From Alkalicella caledoniensis (GTDB lineage Bacteria > Bacillota > Proteinivoracia > Proteinivoracales > Proteinivoracaceae), in NCBI RefSeq assembly GCF_014467015.1, contig NZ_CP058559.1:1302001-1366000 (forward strand): a stretch of 64,000 nucleotides of DNA, in the 5' to 3' direction. Each line of letters opens with the position of its first letter. Within the stretch, counting starts at the first letter, position 1. This document shows, piece after piece, positions 28,039-38,061 of the stretch. Position numbers and translations under genes: made by a program. A model generated the notes under the pieces. That model did no database searches, was not told where the DNA came from, and was given only the letters and a program-made list of their open reading frames with translations.

Positions 28039-28714
28039 TCTCGTAACCCCCCTTTGCATCATCTCTAACTACTTTTCCGTCTTTTACTCCGATTACTCTG
28101 TGTCTGTATTGGTCTACTATATCTCGTGCATGGGTGGCCATAACAATTGTGGTCCCTCTTAAGTTTATGTTATTTAAAATGCCCATTATCTCATGAGCTG
28201 TATCTGGGTCTAAGTTACCAGTTGGTTCATCACAAACTAGAAGAGCTGGTTGGTTAACTAAGGCCCTAGCTAGTGAAACCCTTTGTTGCTCACCACCAGA
28301 TAATTGGTGAGGATAGCTTTTCACTTTATTTCTAAGTCCAACGAAATCTAAAGCTTGGTGTACTTTTCTATCAATTTCTTTTTTTGGGTTTCCTATTACA
28401 CGGAGGGCGAAAGCTACGTTGTCAAAGACATTCTTATCAGAAAGTAGGCGGAAGTCCTGATAAACAACACCCATTTGTCTCCTAAGGTATGGCACATCTT
28501 TGTCTTTAATTCTTGTGATGTTTTTATCAAACATGAACAGTTGTCCCTTTTTAACACTTACTTCCTTAAATATAGCTTTTAATAGTGACGATTTACCTGC
28601 TCCACTGGGACCAACTATATATACGAAGTCCCCTTTATCTATTTTTAAATTAACATCTGTTAATGCATAGGTTCCGTTAGGGTAACATATAGAAACATCT
28701 TGAAAAATGATCAT
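28028..28714 (-). CDS. ftsE: FtsE, cell-division ATPase
   Basis: 228 residues, normal. FQDVSICYPNGTYALTDVN opens the fold. Walker A is GPSGAGKSS near 37, the Q-loop GVVYQDFRLL, the signature LSGGEQQRVSLARAL, Walker B LLVCDEPTGNLD and the H-loop MATHARDIV. It forms a complex with FtsX at the inner membrane face. First gene of the ftsE-ftsX-hydrolase operon. Confidence 0.96.
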   Translation of the reverse strand: MIIFQDVSICYPNGTYALTDVNLKIDKGDFVYIVGPSGAGKSSLLKAIFKEVSVKKGQLFMFDKNITRIKDKDVPYLRRQMGVVYQDFRLLSDKNVFDNVAFALRVIGNPKKEIDRKVHQALDFVGLRNKVKSYPHQLSGGEQQRVSLARALVNQPALLVCDEPTGNLDPDTAHEIMGILNNINLRGTTIVMATHARDIVDQYRHRVIGVKDGKVVRDDAKGGYENDF

Positions 28715-29025
28715 ATTTATTCTTCACTCCTTGAGTTAGTATGATTGAAAGTTCATCTTGTACATGTGAAAGAGTTCTTTTTAGTCGTATTTTTATCAAT
28801 TCGACATAATACCTGCAAATCCTTTTATTTTTTCCCGAGGTCCCTCTTTTTTTCTATATTATTATTTAATCATTGATTGTAGTACTTTACAATGCCAAAA
28901 TACTGGGAATTTAGCACTAAAAAGACGAGCATTGCTCGTCTTTTAGGTATTAAAAATATATAGTTCAAAAGCTTAAACACGGATTTCACGGTAATATTAA
29001 TGTTTTTTTCACCGTGTTATCAGCG
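28715..29025. other. Spacer between bioY and ftsE
   Basis: Contains the bioY terminator (28919-28945). The 200 bp before ftsE are AT-rich and should hold its promoter, but I see no convincing -35/-10 pair. No gene. Confidence 0.5.
28919..28945 (-). terminator. bioY terminator
   Basis: AAAAGACGAGC-ATT-GCTCGTCTTTT is a perfect 11-pair hairpin with flanking A and T runs, between bioY and ftsE. It is symmetrical and could stop transcription from either side. Confidence 0.9.
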
Positions 29026-29565
29026 TTATTGTTTTGGGTTACTTCTAAGATTTCTACTCACTTTCCTAACAAGCCCTACAGCGACTATCATTTTTACAAT
29101 ATCACCAGGTAGAAATATCACCATTCCTTTTATGGTGTTTAAAAGCGTTACGCTACTTCCCATGACATTATTAACGATGTACCAAATATACGTTGTTCCT
29201 ACTAAATAGAGCACTATGTTTCCAGCTATTATCCATAGTAAATCAAACTTCCCTTTCCCTAATCCACAGAAGAAAGCCAATATGATAAAACCTAAGATAA
29301 AACCAAAGCTTGGGTGTAGTACATAGCCTATACCCCCTCCACCACTGAATACAGGGAGACCCACAAGGCCCATGAACATGTATACAATTTGGCTTATTGC
29401 TCCATATACTGGACCTAAAAACATTCCAGACAACATGACAAAGAATGTTTGCAATGTAACTGGTGTAGGGTACATTGGTATTTGAATTAAACTTCCTATA
29501 TATGTTAGCACAGCGAATAAACTAATTTTTACTAAGGCTTGTGTACGTATTACTGAGGGAGACAT
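29026..29565 (-). CDS. bioY: BioY, biotin ECF transporter substrate-binding component
   Basis: Integral membrane biotin-binding S component, about 179 residues. Family landmarks: TYIGSLIQIPMYPTPVTLQTFFVMLSG and GLPVFSGGGGIGYVLHPSFGFILGF, with six TM segments. No energising EcfA/EcfT genes are here, as is usual for shared ECF modules. The start ATG at 29565 (nine bases after AGGTGG) overlaps the end of the broken birA by 44 bp; a GTG at 29571 is also possible. The pairing with birA indicates biotin-related use. Confidence 0.92.
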   Translation of the reverse strand: MSPSVIRTQALVKISLFAVLTYIGSLIQIPMYPTPVTLQTFFVMLSGMFLGPVYGAISQIVYMFMGLVGLPVFSGGGGIGYVLHPSFGFILGFIILAFFCGLGKGKFDLLWIIAGNIVLYLVGTTYIWYIVNNVMGSSVTLLNTIKGMVIFLPGDIVKMIVAVGLVRKVSRNLRSNPKQ

Positions 29566-30544
29566 CTCCACTGACCACCTTTTTAATGTTATTTTCTTGT
29601 TGAATTATCAGGGATCCGTCTGAGGAGATATCAACTACCATGCCTTTTTCTATTCCCTTTATATTTGCAATTTCTATTTCTTTTCCTATTAAATATGAAT
29701 ACTTACGATTTATATTCAACACCTCACTAACTTCCCGGTTTAGGAAGCTATGAAAGTAATATTCCAGTTTTTGTGTGATAGCCATGAGCAAATGATTTAT
29801 ATTTATTTCCTTTCCCCATATGGTCTTTAAAGAGGTGGCCTTTTGTTTCAATTCCTCAGCTACGTTGTTGTTACAGTTTATACCCATACCTACCACTACG
29901 TAGTCCACGGAATCCATGTCACCTTTTACTTCTGTAAGGATACCTGCAATTTTCCTGCCGTTATGTAAGATATCATTGGGCCATTTTATCTGAGTTTCCA
30001 CACCCAAGTACTCCTTTATACCTTCCCTAACTACAGCTGCCATTGTAAGGGTCAGTAGGGACAAATCTTCCATGGGAAGTTGGGGTCTAAGCAGAATGGA
30101 CATTCAAAGACCTCCACTTTGAGAGTTCCACTGTCTACCTAGCCTTCCTTTACCCTTTGTCTGTTCTTTTGCAATAAAGATTGTTCCCCGCTTTTTTCCT
30201 TGTTCTTGATCTTGGTCTTGTTCTTGGTTTTGGTCTTGTTCTTGGTCAGCTAGTTTTTTAAGTTGTATGTTTGTGGAATCTATGGAGTCAACAACTATGA
30301 TTTCTTTCCAAAAGGATGAAAGTTTTACTTGTAAGTAGTGTTTATCAACATCTGTTGGAAACCTAGATATAACATATCCTTTGTTGGTTATTCCCTCAAT
30401 GATATATCCACTTTTACGTAGTTGTTCAATCCCTTTCCAAACAGCATTGCGACTAATACCTAACCTCTCACTTATATATTGTCCTGATATATTTTCCTTA
30501 GGATTTTCAAGAAATAGTTTGAGCACCTCTGTAGCAGTATCCAT
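29522..30544 (-). pseudogene. birA: birA, biotin repressor/ligase, interrupted by in-frame TGA
   Basis: Biotin protein ligase with repressor domain, split in one reading frame into 30104-30544 and 29522-30103 by a single TGA. The first part has an HTH (ISGQYISERLGISRNAVWKGI, residues about 19-39), then DSIDSTN and the biotinyl-AMP loop variant KGKGRLGRQW. After GGL the frame reads TGA then ATG and continues MSILLRPQLP, then the ligase motif KWPNDI and the C-terminal domain. BirA homologues commonly have Trp or Tyr at the TGA position, so a TGG-to-TGA change explains it. A low-complexity Asp/Gln/Glu stretch (residues about 100-115) is encoded by hexanucleotide repeats. It may be a true lesion, readthrough or a sequencing error. 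Confidence 0.88.
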
Positions 30545-30566
30545 TAAAAATCACTCCTTCTGATTT

Positions 30567-30595
30567 AGGATACTTTTTTCAGACGTGTTTGTCAA
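30567..30595 (-). promoter_or_regulatory. Sigma-A promoter of birA-bioY
   Basis: TTGACA (30590-30595) and TATCCT (30567-30572) on the minus strand with a 17-bp spacer, about 25 bp before the birA start. I see no clear BirA operator palindrome. Confidence 0.65.
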
Positions 30596-30671
30596 CTATC
30601 AATGATATTCAGGGTGACAATGATGGGATTAAATCTAAAAGAAAAAACCTGTTTGATATCTCTGAGGGTCA

Positions 30672-30694
30672 CCCACCCTAAAGGGATGGGCTAC
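30672..30694 (-). repeat. CCCTTTAGGGTGGG repeat copy
   Basis: One copy, minus orientation, of the short palindromic repeat found also at about 38773, 38824, 39027, 40601, 41969 and 56419. Confidence 0.85.
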
Positions 30695-30725
30695 AATCAG
30701 GAAAATATACTTTCCTAGCAATTAA

Positions 30726-30752
30726 AAAAGCAGGCCATGTTGGCCTGCTTTT
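30726..30752 (-). terminator. Transketolase terminator
   Basis: AAAAGCAGGCCA-TGT-TGGCCTGCTTTT is a perfect hairpin 11 bp after the transketolase stop, with T-runs on both sides. Confidence 0.92.
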
Positions 30753-30762
30753 GATCTAAATA

Positions 30763-31701
30763 TTATTTTCTTGCCATTGCTCTCTTTGCTTTTTCTGCTA
30801 TTTTTTCAGCTGTTAGGCCGTATTTTTGCAGTAGTTCATTTGGTGTTCCTGATTCACCGAATGTATCCTCTGTGCCTACCATTTCAATTGGTGTTGGAGC
30901 AAATTGTCCTAGTACTTCACTGACAACTGAACCTAAACCACCCATGATATTGTGCTCTTCTGCAGTTACAACAGCACCAGTCTTTTGTGCTGATTTTACA
31001 AGAAGGTCTTTGTCAATTGGTTTGATTGTATGGATATTAACAACCTCTGCGCTAACTCCATCTTTAGAAAGTAACTCAGCAGCTTCCACAGCTACACTTA
31101 CCATGACACCTGTGGCAACTATAGTCACATCGCTACCTTCTTTAAGTACAACACCCTTACCTAACTCAAACTTATAGTCATCAGAGTTTAACACTGGTAA
31201 GTTTGGACGTCCTAGGCGGATATACACAGGACCTTTCATGTCAGCAGCAGCTCTAATTGCTTGCTCAGTCTCTGGACCATCTGCTGGTACTATAACTGTC
31301 ATGTTTGGAATAACACGCATTAGAGCGATATCCTCTAGTGCTTGATGTGTTGCTCCATCTTCACCAACTGTTAAACCTGCATGGGTAGCAGCTATTTTTA
31401 CGTTTAACTTAGGGTAACCGATGGAATTTCTGATTTGATCATATGCTCTACCTGTGGCAAAGATAGCAAATGTACTGGCAAATGGGATTTTACCTGCTGC
31501 TGCAAAACCTGCAGCTGTTCCCATAAGGTCAGCCTCAGCTATACCCATGTTGAAAAATCTTTCTGGAAATTCATTATAGAAACCTGCAGTTTTAGTCGAT
31601 TTTGAAAGGTCAGCGTCTAGAACTACAATATCTTTGTTTTCTTTACCTAACTCTACTAAGGCTTTACCGTATGCGTCCCTTGTGGCAATAGTTTTTGACA
31701 T
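30763..31701 (-). CDS. Transketolase, C-terminal subunit
   Basis: About 312 residues, covering the pyrimidine-binding and C-terminal domains of transketolase in a split two-gene enzyme, as common in Clostridia. Landmarks: the catalytic/cofactor Glu region GIAEADLMGTAAGFAAAG near 55-75, THAGLTVGEDGATHQALEDIALMR near 110 and EEHNIMGGLGSVVSE near 250. With the upstream subunit it interconverts ketose and aldose phosphates in the pentose phosphate pathway using thiamine diphosphate. ATG 31701 has AGGAGG nine bases before it and is preferred over ATG 31707. Confidence 0.95.
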   Translation of the reverse strand: MSKTIATRDAYGKALVELGKENKDIVVLDADLSKSTKTAGFYNEFPERFFNMGIAEADLMGTAAGFAAAGKIPFASTFAIFATGRAYDQIRNSIGYPKLNVKIAATHAGLTVGEDGATHQALEDIALMRVIPNMTVIVPADGPETEQAIRAAADMKGPVYIRLGRPNLPVLNSDDYKFELGKGVVLKEGSDVTIVATGVMVSVAVEAAELLSKDGVSAEVVNIHTIKPIDKDLLVKSAQKTGAVVTAEEHNIMGGLGSVVSEVLGQFAPTPIEMVGTEDTFGESGTPNELLQKYGLTAEKIAEKAKRAMARK

Positions 31702-31714
31702 ATTCATTTCCCTC

Positions 31715-32545
31715 CTACTTTAATTCCTCTAATGCTTGGGCAAGTTGCTCTGGACTAGGTGCTGAACCATGCCACTCAGCTTTGTTTTCCATAAAAGATA
31801 CACCTTTTCCTTTAACTGTCTTAGCTATAATAACAGAAGGTTTACCTTTTGTTGCTTTAGCTTGGTCGATTGCTGAGAAAATAGCGTTAAAATCATGGCC
31901 ATCTATTACTTGTACATGCCAGTTAAATGCTTCCCATTTTGCATCAAGGGGATGAACAGCCATTACATCTTCAACATCTCCATCGATTTGCAAACCATTG
32001 TAGTCTAGGAAAGCAATCATGTTATCTAATTTATAGTGTGCCGCAGACATTGCAGCTTCCCATATTTGCCCCTCTTGAATTTCTCCATCACCTAAAAGGG
32101 CATATACATGTTTTTCTGACTTGTTAAGTTTTCCAGCTAAAGCCATACCGTTTGCAACTGATAGACCTTGGCCTAGTGAACCAGAAGACATGTCAACACC
32201 AGGGATATTCTTCATATCTGGATGTCCTTGTAAAATTGAATTGATTTTTCTAAAGTTTTGTATTTCCTCTTTTGGGAAAAAGCCTTTTTCTGCTAAAGTC
32301 CCATAAAGTACTGGTGTTGCATGGCCTTTACTTAAAACAAATCTGTCTCTATCTTCTTTTTGTGGGTCGTTGATATCAATGTCCATAACCTCAAAATAAA
32401 GACTGGTCATAATCTCAACTGCAGATAAAGATCCACCTGGATGTCCTGATTTTGCAGCCGTTACCATCTCTAAAATGCTCCTTCTGACATTTTTGGCAGC
32501 AGTAGAAAGCACTTCTAGCTTCTCTTTGGATAAATTTTTGTTCAT
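31715..32545 (-). CDS. Transketolase, N-terminal subunit
   Basis: 276 residues forming the thiamine diphosphate-binding domain. Landmarks: AAKSGHPGGSLSAVEIMTSLYF near 32, FVLSKGHATPVLYGTL near 70, GSLGQGLSVANGMALAGKL near 118 and the GDG...N cofactor motif ALLGDGEIQEGQIWEA with DYNGLQIDG near 150-185. It lies 13 bp before the C-terminal subunit gene, indicating a two-gene operon. Confidence 0.95.
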   Translation of the reverse strand: MNKNLSKEKLEVLSTAAKNVRRSILEMVTAAKSGHPGGSLSAVEIMTSLYFEVMDIDINDPQKEDRDRFVLSKGHATPVLYGTLAEKGFFPKEEIQNFRKINSILQGHPDMKNIPGVDMSSGSLGQGLSVANGMALAGKLNKSEKHVYALLGDGEIQEGQIWEAAMSAAHYKLDNMIAFLDYNGLQIDGDVEDVMAVHPLDAKWEAFNWHVQVIDGHDFNAIFSAIDQAKATKGKPSVIIAKTVKGKGVSFMENKAEWHGSAPSPEQLAQALEELK

Positions 32546-32564
32546 TCTTTGTCCTCCTTAATGT

Positions 32565-33398
32565 TTAATTATCTATTAGCTTAAAACCTTCTCCGAGGGC
32601 TTCAGTAATATCAGTAACTATAACGAATGCTTTGTTATCAACATCATAAACCATTTCTTTTAACTTTGTTATCTCCATTTGGTTAACCACGCATAGGATG
32701 ACATCCTTATCAACCTTTGAATATGCTCCCTTACCTCGAAGTGTTGTTGCTCCGCGATTTAGTTTATATAGAATTGTTTCTGAGATTTTCTCAGGTTCAT
32801 TAGAAATAATTAATGCCATTTTTGATACACGCAATCCTTGCTGTACTAGGTCTATACCCTTACCCGTAATAAATACAGCTATTAAAGCGTACATGGCTAA
32901 CTCTGCATTAAAGGCTATTGTTGCCAAGGCTATAACTAAGAAATCGATGCCTAAAAGCCCTTGACCAACTGTAAACCCCCAAAACTTATGTAGTAGCTGG
33001 GCAGCTAAATCTGTGCCCCCAGTTGTTGCCTTAGCTCTAAACACTATTCCTAATCCTAGCCCTGATAATACTCCACCGTATATTGAAGCTAAGAGTGGAT
33101 CGCTTGTAAGAGGGGAAATCCCCGATGTTAATGCCACCATTAGGGCGAGGATAATGGTTCCGTAAAGTGTCCTTATACCAAATTTTCTCCCTAAGTATAT
33201 CACTCCTGCAATAAATAGGGGTATGTTTACAACTATCAATGTGATACTGACAGGTATACCAAAAAGATAGTATAGCACTGTAGCAAAACCACTAACTCCT
33301 CCAGCAGCTATTCTGTTTGGGATCAATAGTCCATTTAGGCTTATTGATGTTATTAAGCAGCCTAGGGTTATAAGTAGGTAATCTTTAAAAGCCTTCAT
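32565..33398 (-). CDS. YitT-family membrane protein
   Basis: About 277 residues. Five TM segments span residues about 10-175 (GLLIPNRIAAGGVSGFATVLYY and FRAKATTGGTDLAAQLL are family signatures), followed by a soluble DUF2179 domain of about 80 residues (LYKLNRGATTLRGKGAYSKVDKDVILCVV). The function of the family is not settled. ATG 33398 has GGAG ten bases upstream and is preferred to GTG 33407. Confidence 0.9.
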   Translation of the reverse strand: MKAFKDYLLITLGCLITSISLNGLLIPNRIAAGGVSGFATVLYYLFGIPVSITLIVVNIPLFIAGVIYLGRKFGIRTLYGTIILALMVALTSGISPLTSDPLLASIYGGVLSGLGLGIVFRAKATTGGTDLAAQLLHKFWGFTVGQGLLGIDFLVIALATIAFNAELAMYALIAVFITGKGIDLVQQGLRVSKMALIISNEPEKISETILYKLNRGATTLRGKGAYSKVDKDVILCVVNQMEITKLKEMVYDVDNKAFVIVTDITEALGEGFKLIDN

Positions 33399-33413
33399 TA
33401 AAAACACACTCCG

Positions 33414-34055
33414 TTACATGTCTATTTCTCCATATAAATATAGGTATCCTTCTTTGATTTGTATATCTGTTATTTCGGTATAGGGTATACTTCCCAGTGA
33501 AAAATCTAGCTTATAATTGTTTAAGAAAAAGTCTGTTGCCTGCTGTTCAAAGCCAGGTAAATTCATGTTTACATTTTCTACTACAAAAGAAATTCTGTTG
33601 TCAGTCTCTACCTGGAATTTCCCATTAAAGGTAGCTTCTATCTTAACAAAAATCAGGTTTACGGGAATTGAGATACTTACATTTCCCTCTGTAAGGGCAA
33701 CGCCTATATTTTCATCCCACTGGTCCTTTAAGTACCTAGATAGTTCTGCCTCAGAAATCAGTGCTGTGAAGTCTAAATCTCCGCCTTTAAGGCCCATATT
33801 GCTAAATCTCACATCCAGCCTTTCAAAGTTTAGAACGGAATTGAAGTCATATATGGTTCCTTTACCTTCAAGGTTATTTGTGAGAGCTTTTAGTAAATGG
33901 GGTCTTGTTGAAGTCAATTCTATTTCAATTTCATCTACACCCATTTCCGTAATTTGTTGTTTTGCATAATACAGTATTACAGTTGGGGACAAAAGCTCTG
34001 CCACTGTTAGTAATAGTACAAATACAATTAACAATATCAATGCTATCTTTTTCAT
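33414..34055 (-). CDS. DUF2993 membrane-anchored protein
   Basis: 213 residues. A single N-terminal TM/signal anchor ([18 protein letters not shown]) is followed by a beta-rich extracytoplasmic domain with the pattern of DUF2993 ([34 protein letters not shown]). Actinobacterial relatives act in mannan lipid modification; the role here is unknown. Its ATG overlaps the prfB stop (ATGA), so translation is coupled to prfB. Confidence 0.8.
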   Translation of the reverse strand: MKKIALILLIVFVLLLTVAELLSPTVILYYAKQQITEMGVDEIEIELTSTRPHLLKALTNNLEGKGTIYDFNSVLNFERLDVRFSNMGLKGGDLDFTALISEAELSRYLKDQWDENIGVALTEGNVSISIPVNLIFVKIEATFNGKFQVETDNRISFVVENVNMNLPGFEQQATDFFLNNYKLDFSLGSIPYTEITDIQIKEGYLYLYGEIDM

Positions 34056-35162
34056 GATTTTTTACTCTCCACTAGATACTTTAAATAACCATCCATGAAT
34101 TTGTCTAAATCACCATCTAGCACACCTTGGGTGTTGCCAACTTCTACACTAGTTCTGTGATCTTTAACCATGCTGTATGGATGGAAAACATATGAGCGAA
34201 TCTGGCTTCCCCAGCCTATATCCATCTGTTCTCCCCTTATAGTATCTAACTCTTTTTGTTGTTCTAGTCTTTGTTTTTCCGCTAATCTAGCAGCTAGTAT
34301 TTTCATGGCAGCGGCTCTGTTAGAGTGCTGAGATCTCTCATTTTGACACTGTACAACTATACCTGTAGGCAAATGAGTTATTCGAACAGCTGAATCAGTT
34401 TTGTTTACATGTTGTCCACCAGCTCCACTGGCACGGTAGGTATCTGTCTTAAGATCTTCAGGTGCTATTTTTATCTCTTCACCATCTTCAATCTCTGGAA
34501 GAACATCCACAGATGCAAAGGAGGTATGGCGCCTACCTGAAGAATCAAAGGGAGATATCCTTACTAGACGATGCACACCTTTTTCACCTTTTAGATAACC
34601 AAAAGCATTTCTACCTTTTATAAGTATGGTTACACTTTTAATTCCTGCTTCCATATCAGCGAGATAATCAAGTATATCTACTTTAAAACCTTTTTTCTCG
34701 CTCCATCGCAGGTACATACGGTAAAGCATTTCTGCCCAGTCATAAGACTCTAAGCCACCTGCCCCAGGATGAAGGGATACTATGGCGTTGTTGTGATCAT
34801 ATTTCCCAGACAATAATTGGCTTAATTCTAGGATTTCCAATTGTTTCTCTAAGGATTCGACACCCTTTGCCATATCCTTTTCAAATTCAGGGTCTTCTTC
34901 CATTTCTAGAAGTTCTAGCATCTCATTGAAATTGGCAAGTTGCTCATTTATATCCTTGAATTTATTGACTATATCCTTTAGCTCTGTCAATTCATCTATT
35001 ACCCCTTGAGACTTTTCCCTGTCATCCCAAAAGTCTGGTTCTGCCATTTGACCCTCTAAGGCTTTGATATTTTCTTCTTTTAAAGCTACATCAAAGGGAA
35101 ACACTCAAATCGTTTAGACGTTTATCAACTACCTTTAACTTATTTCGTAGTTCAGAAATCAT
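34052..35162 (-). CDS. prfB: Peptide chain release factor 2 with programmed +1 frameshift
   Basis: RF2 ends translation at UGA and UAA. Translation starts at ATG 35162 (AAGGAG upstream) and runs 23 codons to CTT followed by TGA at 35091-35093. A +1 slip on CTT gives the main frame, which reads [14 protein letters not shown]. The second part has the stop-recognition tripeptide SPF (near 205) and the peptidyl hydrolysis motif [16 protein letters not shown]. Without the frameshift only a 23-residue peptide is made, which gives the known autoregulation by RF2. The Shine-Dalgarno-like stimulator before the slip site is weak here. Confidence 0.95.
35091..35099 (-). other. prfB programmed frameshift site
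   Basis: Minus strand TCC CTT TGA with following T: the ribosome slips from CTT to TTT, bypassing the UGA stop. The usual AGGGGG stimulator three bases upstream is replaced by AGTGTT, with only TTGAGTG resembling a Shine-Dalgarno. Confidence 0.88.
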
Positions 35163-35204
35163 TCTCTCAACTCCTTAACATACTCAGTGGCTAATGAGTA
35201 ATCA

Positions 35205-37724
35205 TTAGCCACAGCATTTCTTATATTTTTTCCCACTACCACAAGGGCATGGGTCATTTCTACCTACTTTATTACTCTTAGCAGGGCTCTGGTTTGGTCC
35301 TTGACTTGGCTTGTTGGGATCACCTTCACCTGCTGCAGGAGTATCGTTTGCAACAGCCACTGCCCTTCTCATAGGCGTTTGTGTAAGTTGAACCCTAAAG
35401 ATTAGCCTAGCTACATCCTCTTGAATACTTTCAATCATACCTTCAAACATATTAAATGCTTCAAATTTGTATTCAGTTAGTGGATCCTTTTGACCAAAGG
35501 CCCTTAGTCCGATACCTTGACGTAGGTCATCCATTGCATCTATATGATCCATCCACTTGGTATCTACAGTTCTTAGGACAACTACTCTTTCTAGTTCTTC
35601 CATCATGCCTTGCATTTGTTCTTCACGGATGCTGTAGTTTTCTTTAAATTTTTCTACAAAAAGTTCGTAGATTTCATCCCTATGCAGACCTTCTACTTGT
35701 TCAAGTTTTACATCATGGGGCATGAGGTAAATTGTTTCTGCATATTCAAGCAGCCCTTTAAGGTCATAATCCTCTGGATAAAGCTCTTTGTTTGCATATA
35801 GGTCTACAGATTTTTGTACAACCTTTTCCACCATGCCAATTATTTTATCCTTTAGCTTTTCACCCATAAGGATTTCTCTTCTTTGTTTATAGATGATTTC
35901 CCTTTGGGTATTCATTACATCGTCAAATTGCAGTACATGTTTACGAATATCAAAGTTTTTACCTTCCACACGTTTTTGTGCATTTTCAATGGCCTTACTA
36001 ATAAGACCTGCTTCTATTGGCATGGAATCATCCATACCAAGTTTATCCATCATTCCCATGATTTTTTCTGAGCCAAATAGTCTCATGAGGTCATCTTCAA
36101 GGGATATGAAGAACTGGGACGCCCCAGGGTCACCTTGACGACCTGCTCTACCACGAAGCTGGTTATCAATCCTTCTACTTTCATGACGCTCAGTACCTAT
36201 AATATATAAACCACCAAGCTCTTTTACACCTTCACCTAGTACAATGTCAGTACCCCTACCTGCCATGTTTGTAGCTATGGTTACAGCTCCCCTTTGACCA
36301 GCACTGGCAACTATTTCTGCTTCTTTTTCGTGATACTTAGCGTTAAGTACAGTGTGGGGGATTCCTTTTTTCTTTAGGGCATCAGATAACAACTCTGATT
36401 TTTCTATACTAATTGTACCTACAAGAACAGGCTGACCTGTTTTATTGCATTCTTCAATTTGATCTATAATGGCCGTTATCTTGCCAGGTTCTGACCTATA
36501 AACTGTGTCAGGCAAGTCTTTACGGACCATAGGTGCATTTGTAGGTATTACAACTACATCTAAGCCATAGATCTTTCTGAACTCTTCTTCTTCAGTTATA
36601 GCTGTACCTGTCATACCAGATAATTTGTCATACATTCTAAAGTAATTTTGGAATGTGATAGATGCCAGGGTTTGACTTTCCTTTTCAATACGGACGTTTT
36701 CCTTTGCTTCAATGGCTTGGTGAAGACCATTACTATATCTCCTACCTTGCATTAAACGACCAGTGAACTCATCTACTATAACAACTTGGTTGTTTTGAAC
36801 AACATAATCCTTATCCCTTTTCATCATTACATGAGCCCTTAGGGCTTGATTAACATGATGGGATACTTCCATGTTTTCATCATCAAAAAGGTTTTCTATG
36901 TTAAGCTGCTTTTCAACTTCTTTTACACCATCTTCCGTTAACACAACTGAGTTGGCTTTTTCATCGATGGCGTAATGCTCTTCTTTTCGCAGTCTTGGAA
37001 TTAGCTTAGCGTAACGGTAGTACATGCTTATATCTTGATCAACTTGACCAGAGATGATAAGTGGGGTTCTAGCTTCATCGATTAGTATGCTGTCCACCTC
37101 ATCGATAATAGCATAGGTAAGGTTTCTTTGTACAAGGTTTTCCTTGTATATGGCCATGTTATCCCTTAAGTAGTCAAATCCAAACTCGTTGTTTGTACCA
37201 TATGTGATATCACATGCATATGCATGTCTTCGTTCTTCAGAATTCAAACCATGGACAATTAGACCTACACTTAGCCCTAAGAATTCATGGACCTTACCCA
37301 TCCACTCACTATCCCTTGTGGCAAGGTAGTCATTTACTGTTATGATATGCACACCTTTTCCAGTTAAGGCATTTAGGTAAGCTGGCAAAGTAGAAACAAG
37401 GGTTTTACCTTCACCTGTTTTCATCTCAGATATTCTTCCTTGATGCAATACAATACCACCGAGGATTTGGACATCAAAGTGACGCATACCAATAACCCTG
37501 ACGGATGCTTCCCTTACTACAGCAAAGGCTTCAGGTAAAATAGCATCTAGTGTTTCACCTTTATTGAGCCTTGCTTTAAATTCATTTGTTTTATCCTTTA
37601 GTTGTTCGTCTGATAACCCTTTTATGGTGCTTTCAAAGCTGTTTACTTTATCAACTAGTTTTGATAGTTTCTTAATTTCTTTGTCATTGGATGATCCGAA
37701 TATTTTTGATACAAATCCTATCAT
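35205..37724 (-). CDS. secA: SecA, preprotein translocase ATPase
   Basis: 839 residues, normal for Firmicutes. Motor of Sec export at the membrane. Landmarks: Walker [10 protein letters not shown] near 103, the DEAD-like [21 protein letters not shown] near 210, TGTA in [17 protein letters not shown] and [17 protein letters not shown]. The C-terminal zinc site is [16 protein letters not shown]. It precedes prfB by 42 bp, as in B. subtilis, and co-transcription is expected. Confidence 0.98.
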   Translation of the reverse strand: MIGFVSKIFGSSNDKEIKKLSKLVDKVNSFESTIKGLSDEQLKDKTNEFKARLNKGETLDAILPEAFAVVREASVRVIGMRHFDVQILGGIVLHQGRISEMKTGEGKTLVSTLPAYLNALTGKGVHIITVNDYLATRDSEWMGKVHEFLGLSVGLIVHGLNSEERRHAYACDITYGTNNEFGFDYLRDNMAIYKENLVQRNLTYAIIDEVDSILIDEARTPLIISGQVDQDISMYYRYAKLIPRLRKEEHYAIDEKANSVVLTEDGVKEVEKQLNIENLFDDENMEVSHHVNQALRAHVMMKRDKDYVVQNNQVVIVDEFTGRLMQGRRYSNGLHQAIEAKENVRIEKESQTLASITFQNYFRMYDKLSGMTGTAITEEEEFRKIYGLDVVVIPTNAPMVRKDLPDTVYRSEPGKITAIIDQIEECNKTGQPVLVGTISIEKSELLSDALKKKGIPHTVLNAKYHEKEAEIVASAGQRGAVTIATNMAGRGTDIVLGEGVKELGGLYIIGTERHESRRIDNQLRGRAGRQGDPGASQFFISLEDDLMRLFGSEKIMGMMDKLGMDDSMPIEAGLISKAIENAQKRVEGKNFDIRKHVLQFDDVMNTQREIIYKQRREILMGEKLKDKIIGMVEKVVQKSVDLYANKELYPEDYDLKGLLEYAETIYLMPHDVKLEQVEGLHRDEIYELFVEKFKENYSIREEQMQGMMEELERVVVLRTVDTKWMDHIDAMDDLRQGIGLRAFGQKDPLTEYKFEAFNMFEGMIESIQEDVARLIFRVQLTQTPMRRAVAVANDTPAAGEGDPNKPSQGPNQSPAKSNKVGRNDPCPCGSGKKYKKCCG

Positions 37725-38061
37725 TTTTTATTAACCCCCAATACTTATTGAGTACAATTAAAAGGAACCTAAGCCTATGGTCCCTTTCCATTTTCCTTAT
37801 TATTCAATTTTAGCACTTTGACTAAAAAAACTCAACCTTTTGCCTATTTCGAGCCATTTTTTAAACCTTTGGCACAATATTCATCAAAATGACACGGACA
37901 TTTTTAACCAAGGGCTTATCTTATGGGTATTGTATTGATTTTTGTGTTAAGTATGGCTTGTGTAAGATAATTATTATAGGGTTTTTTATATGGTTTTCTG
38001 TAGGACTTTACAAATAATTTACATGACCTTTCTAACCAAGTGATTAAAAACCGTACGATTA
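37725..38061. other. Spacer between mobA and secA
   Basis: No gene. At 37758-37785 the minus strand can form AAGGGACC/GGTTCCTT (one G-U pair) followed by a T-rich stretch, a weak terminator or leader hairpin shortly before secA. The rest is AT-rich without recognised repeats. Confidence 0.45.

Noticed and set aside
30100-30110. TGA in birA as selenocysteine or a reassigned code
   Set aside because: The position is not one where Sec is known, no SECIS-like hairpin is evident just after it, and other genes use TGA-free frames with TGG for Trp.
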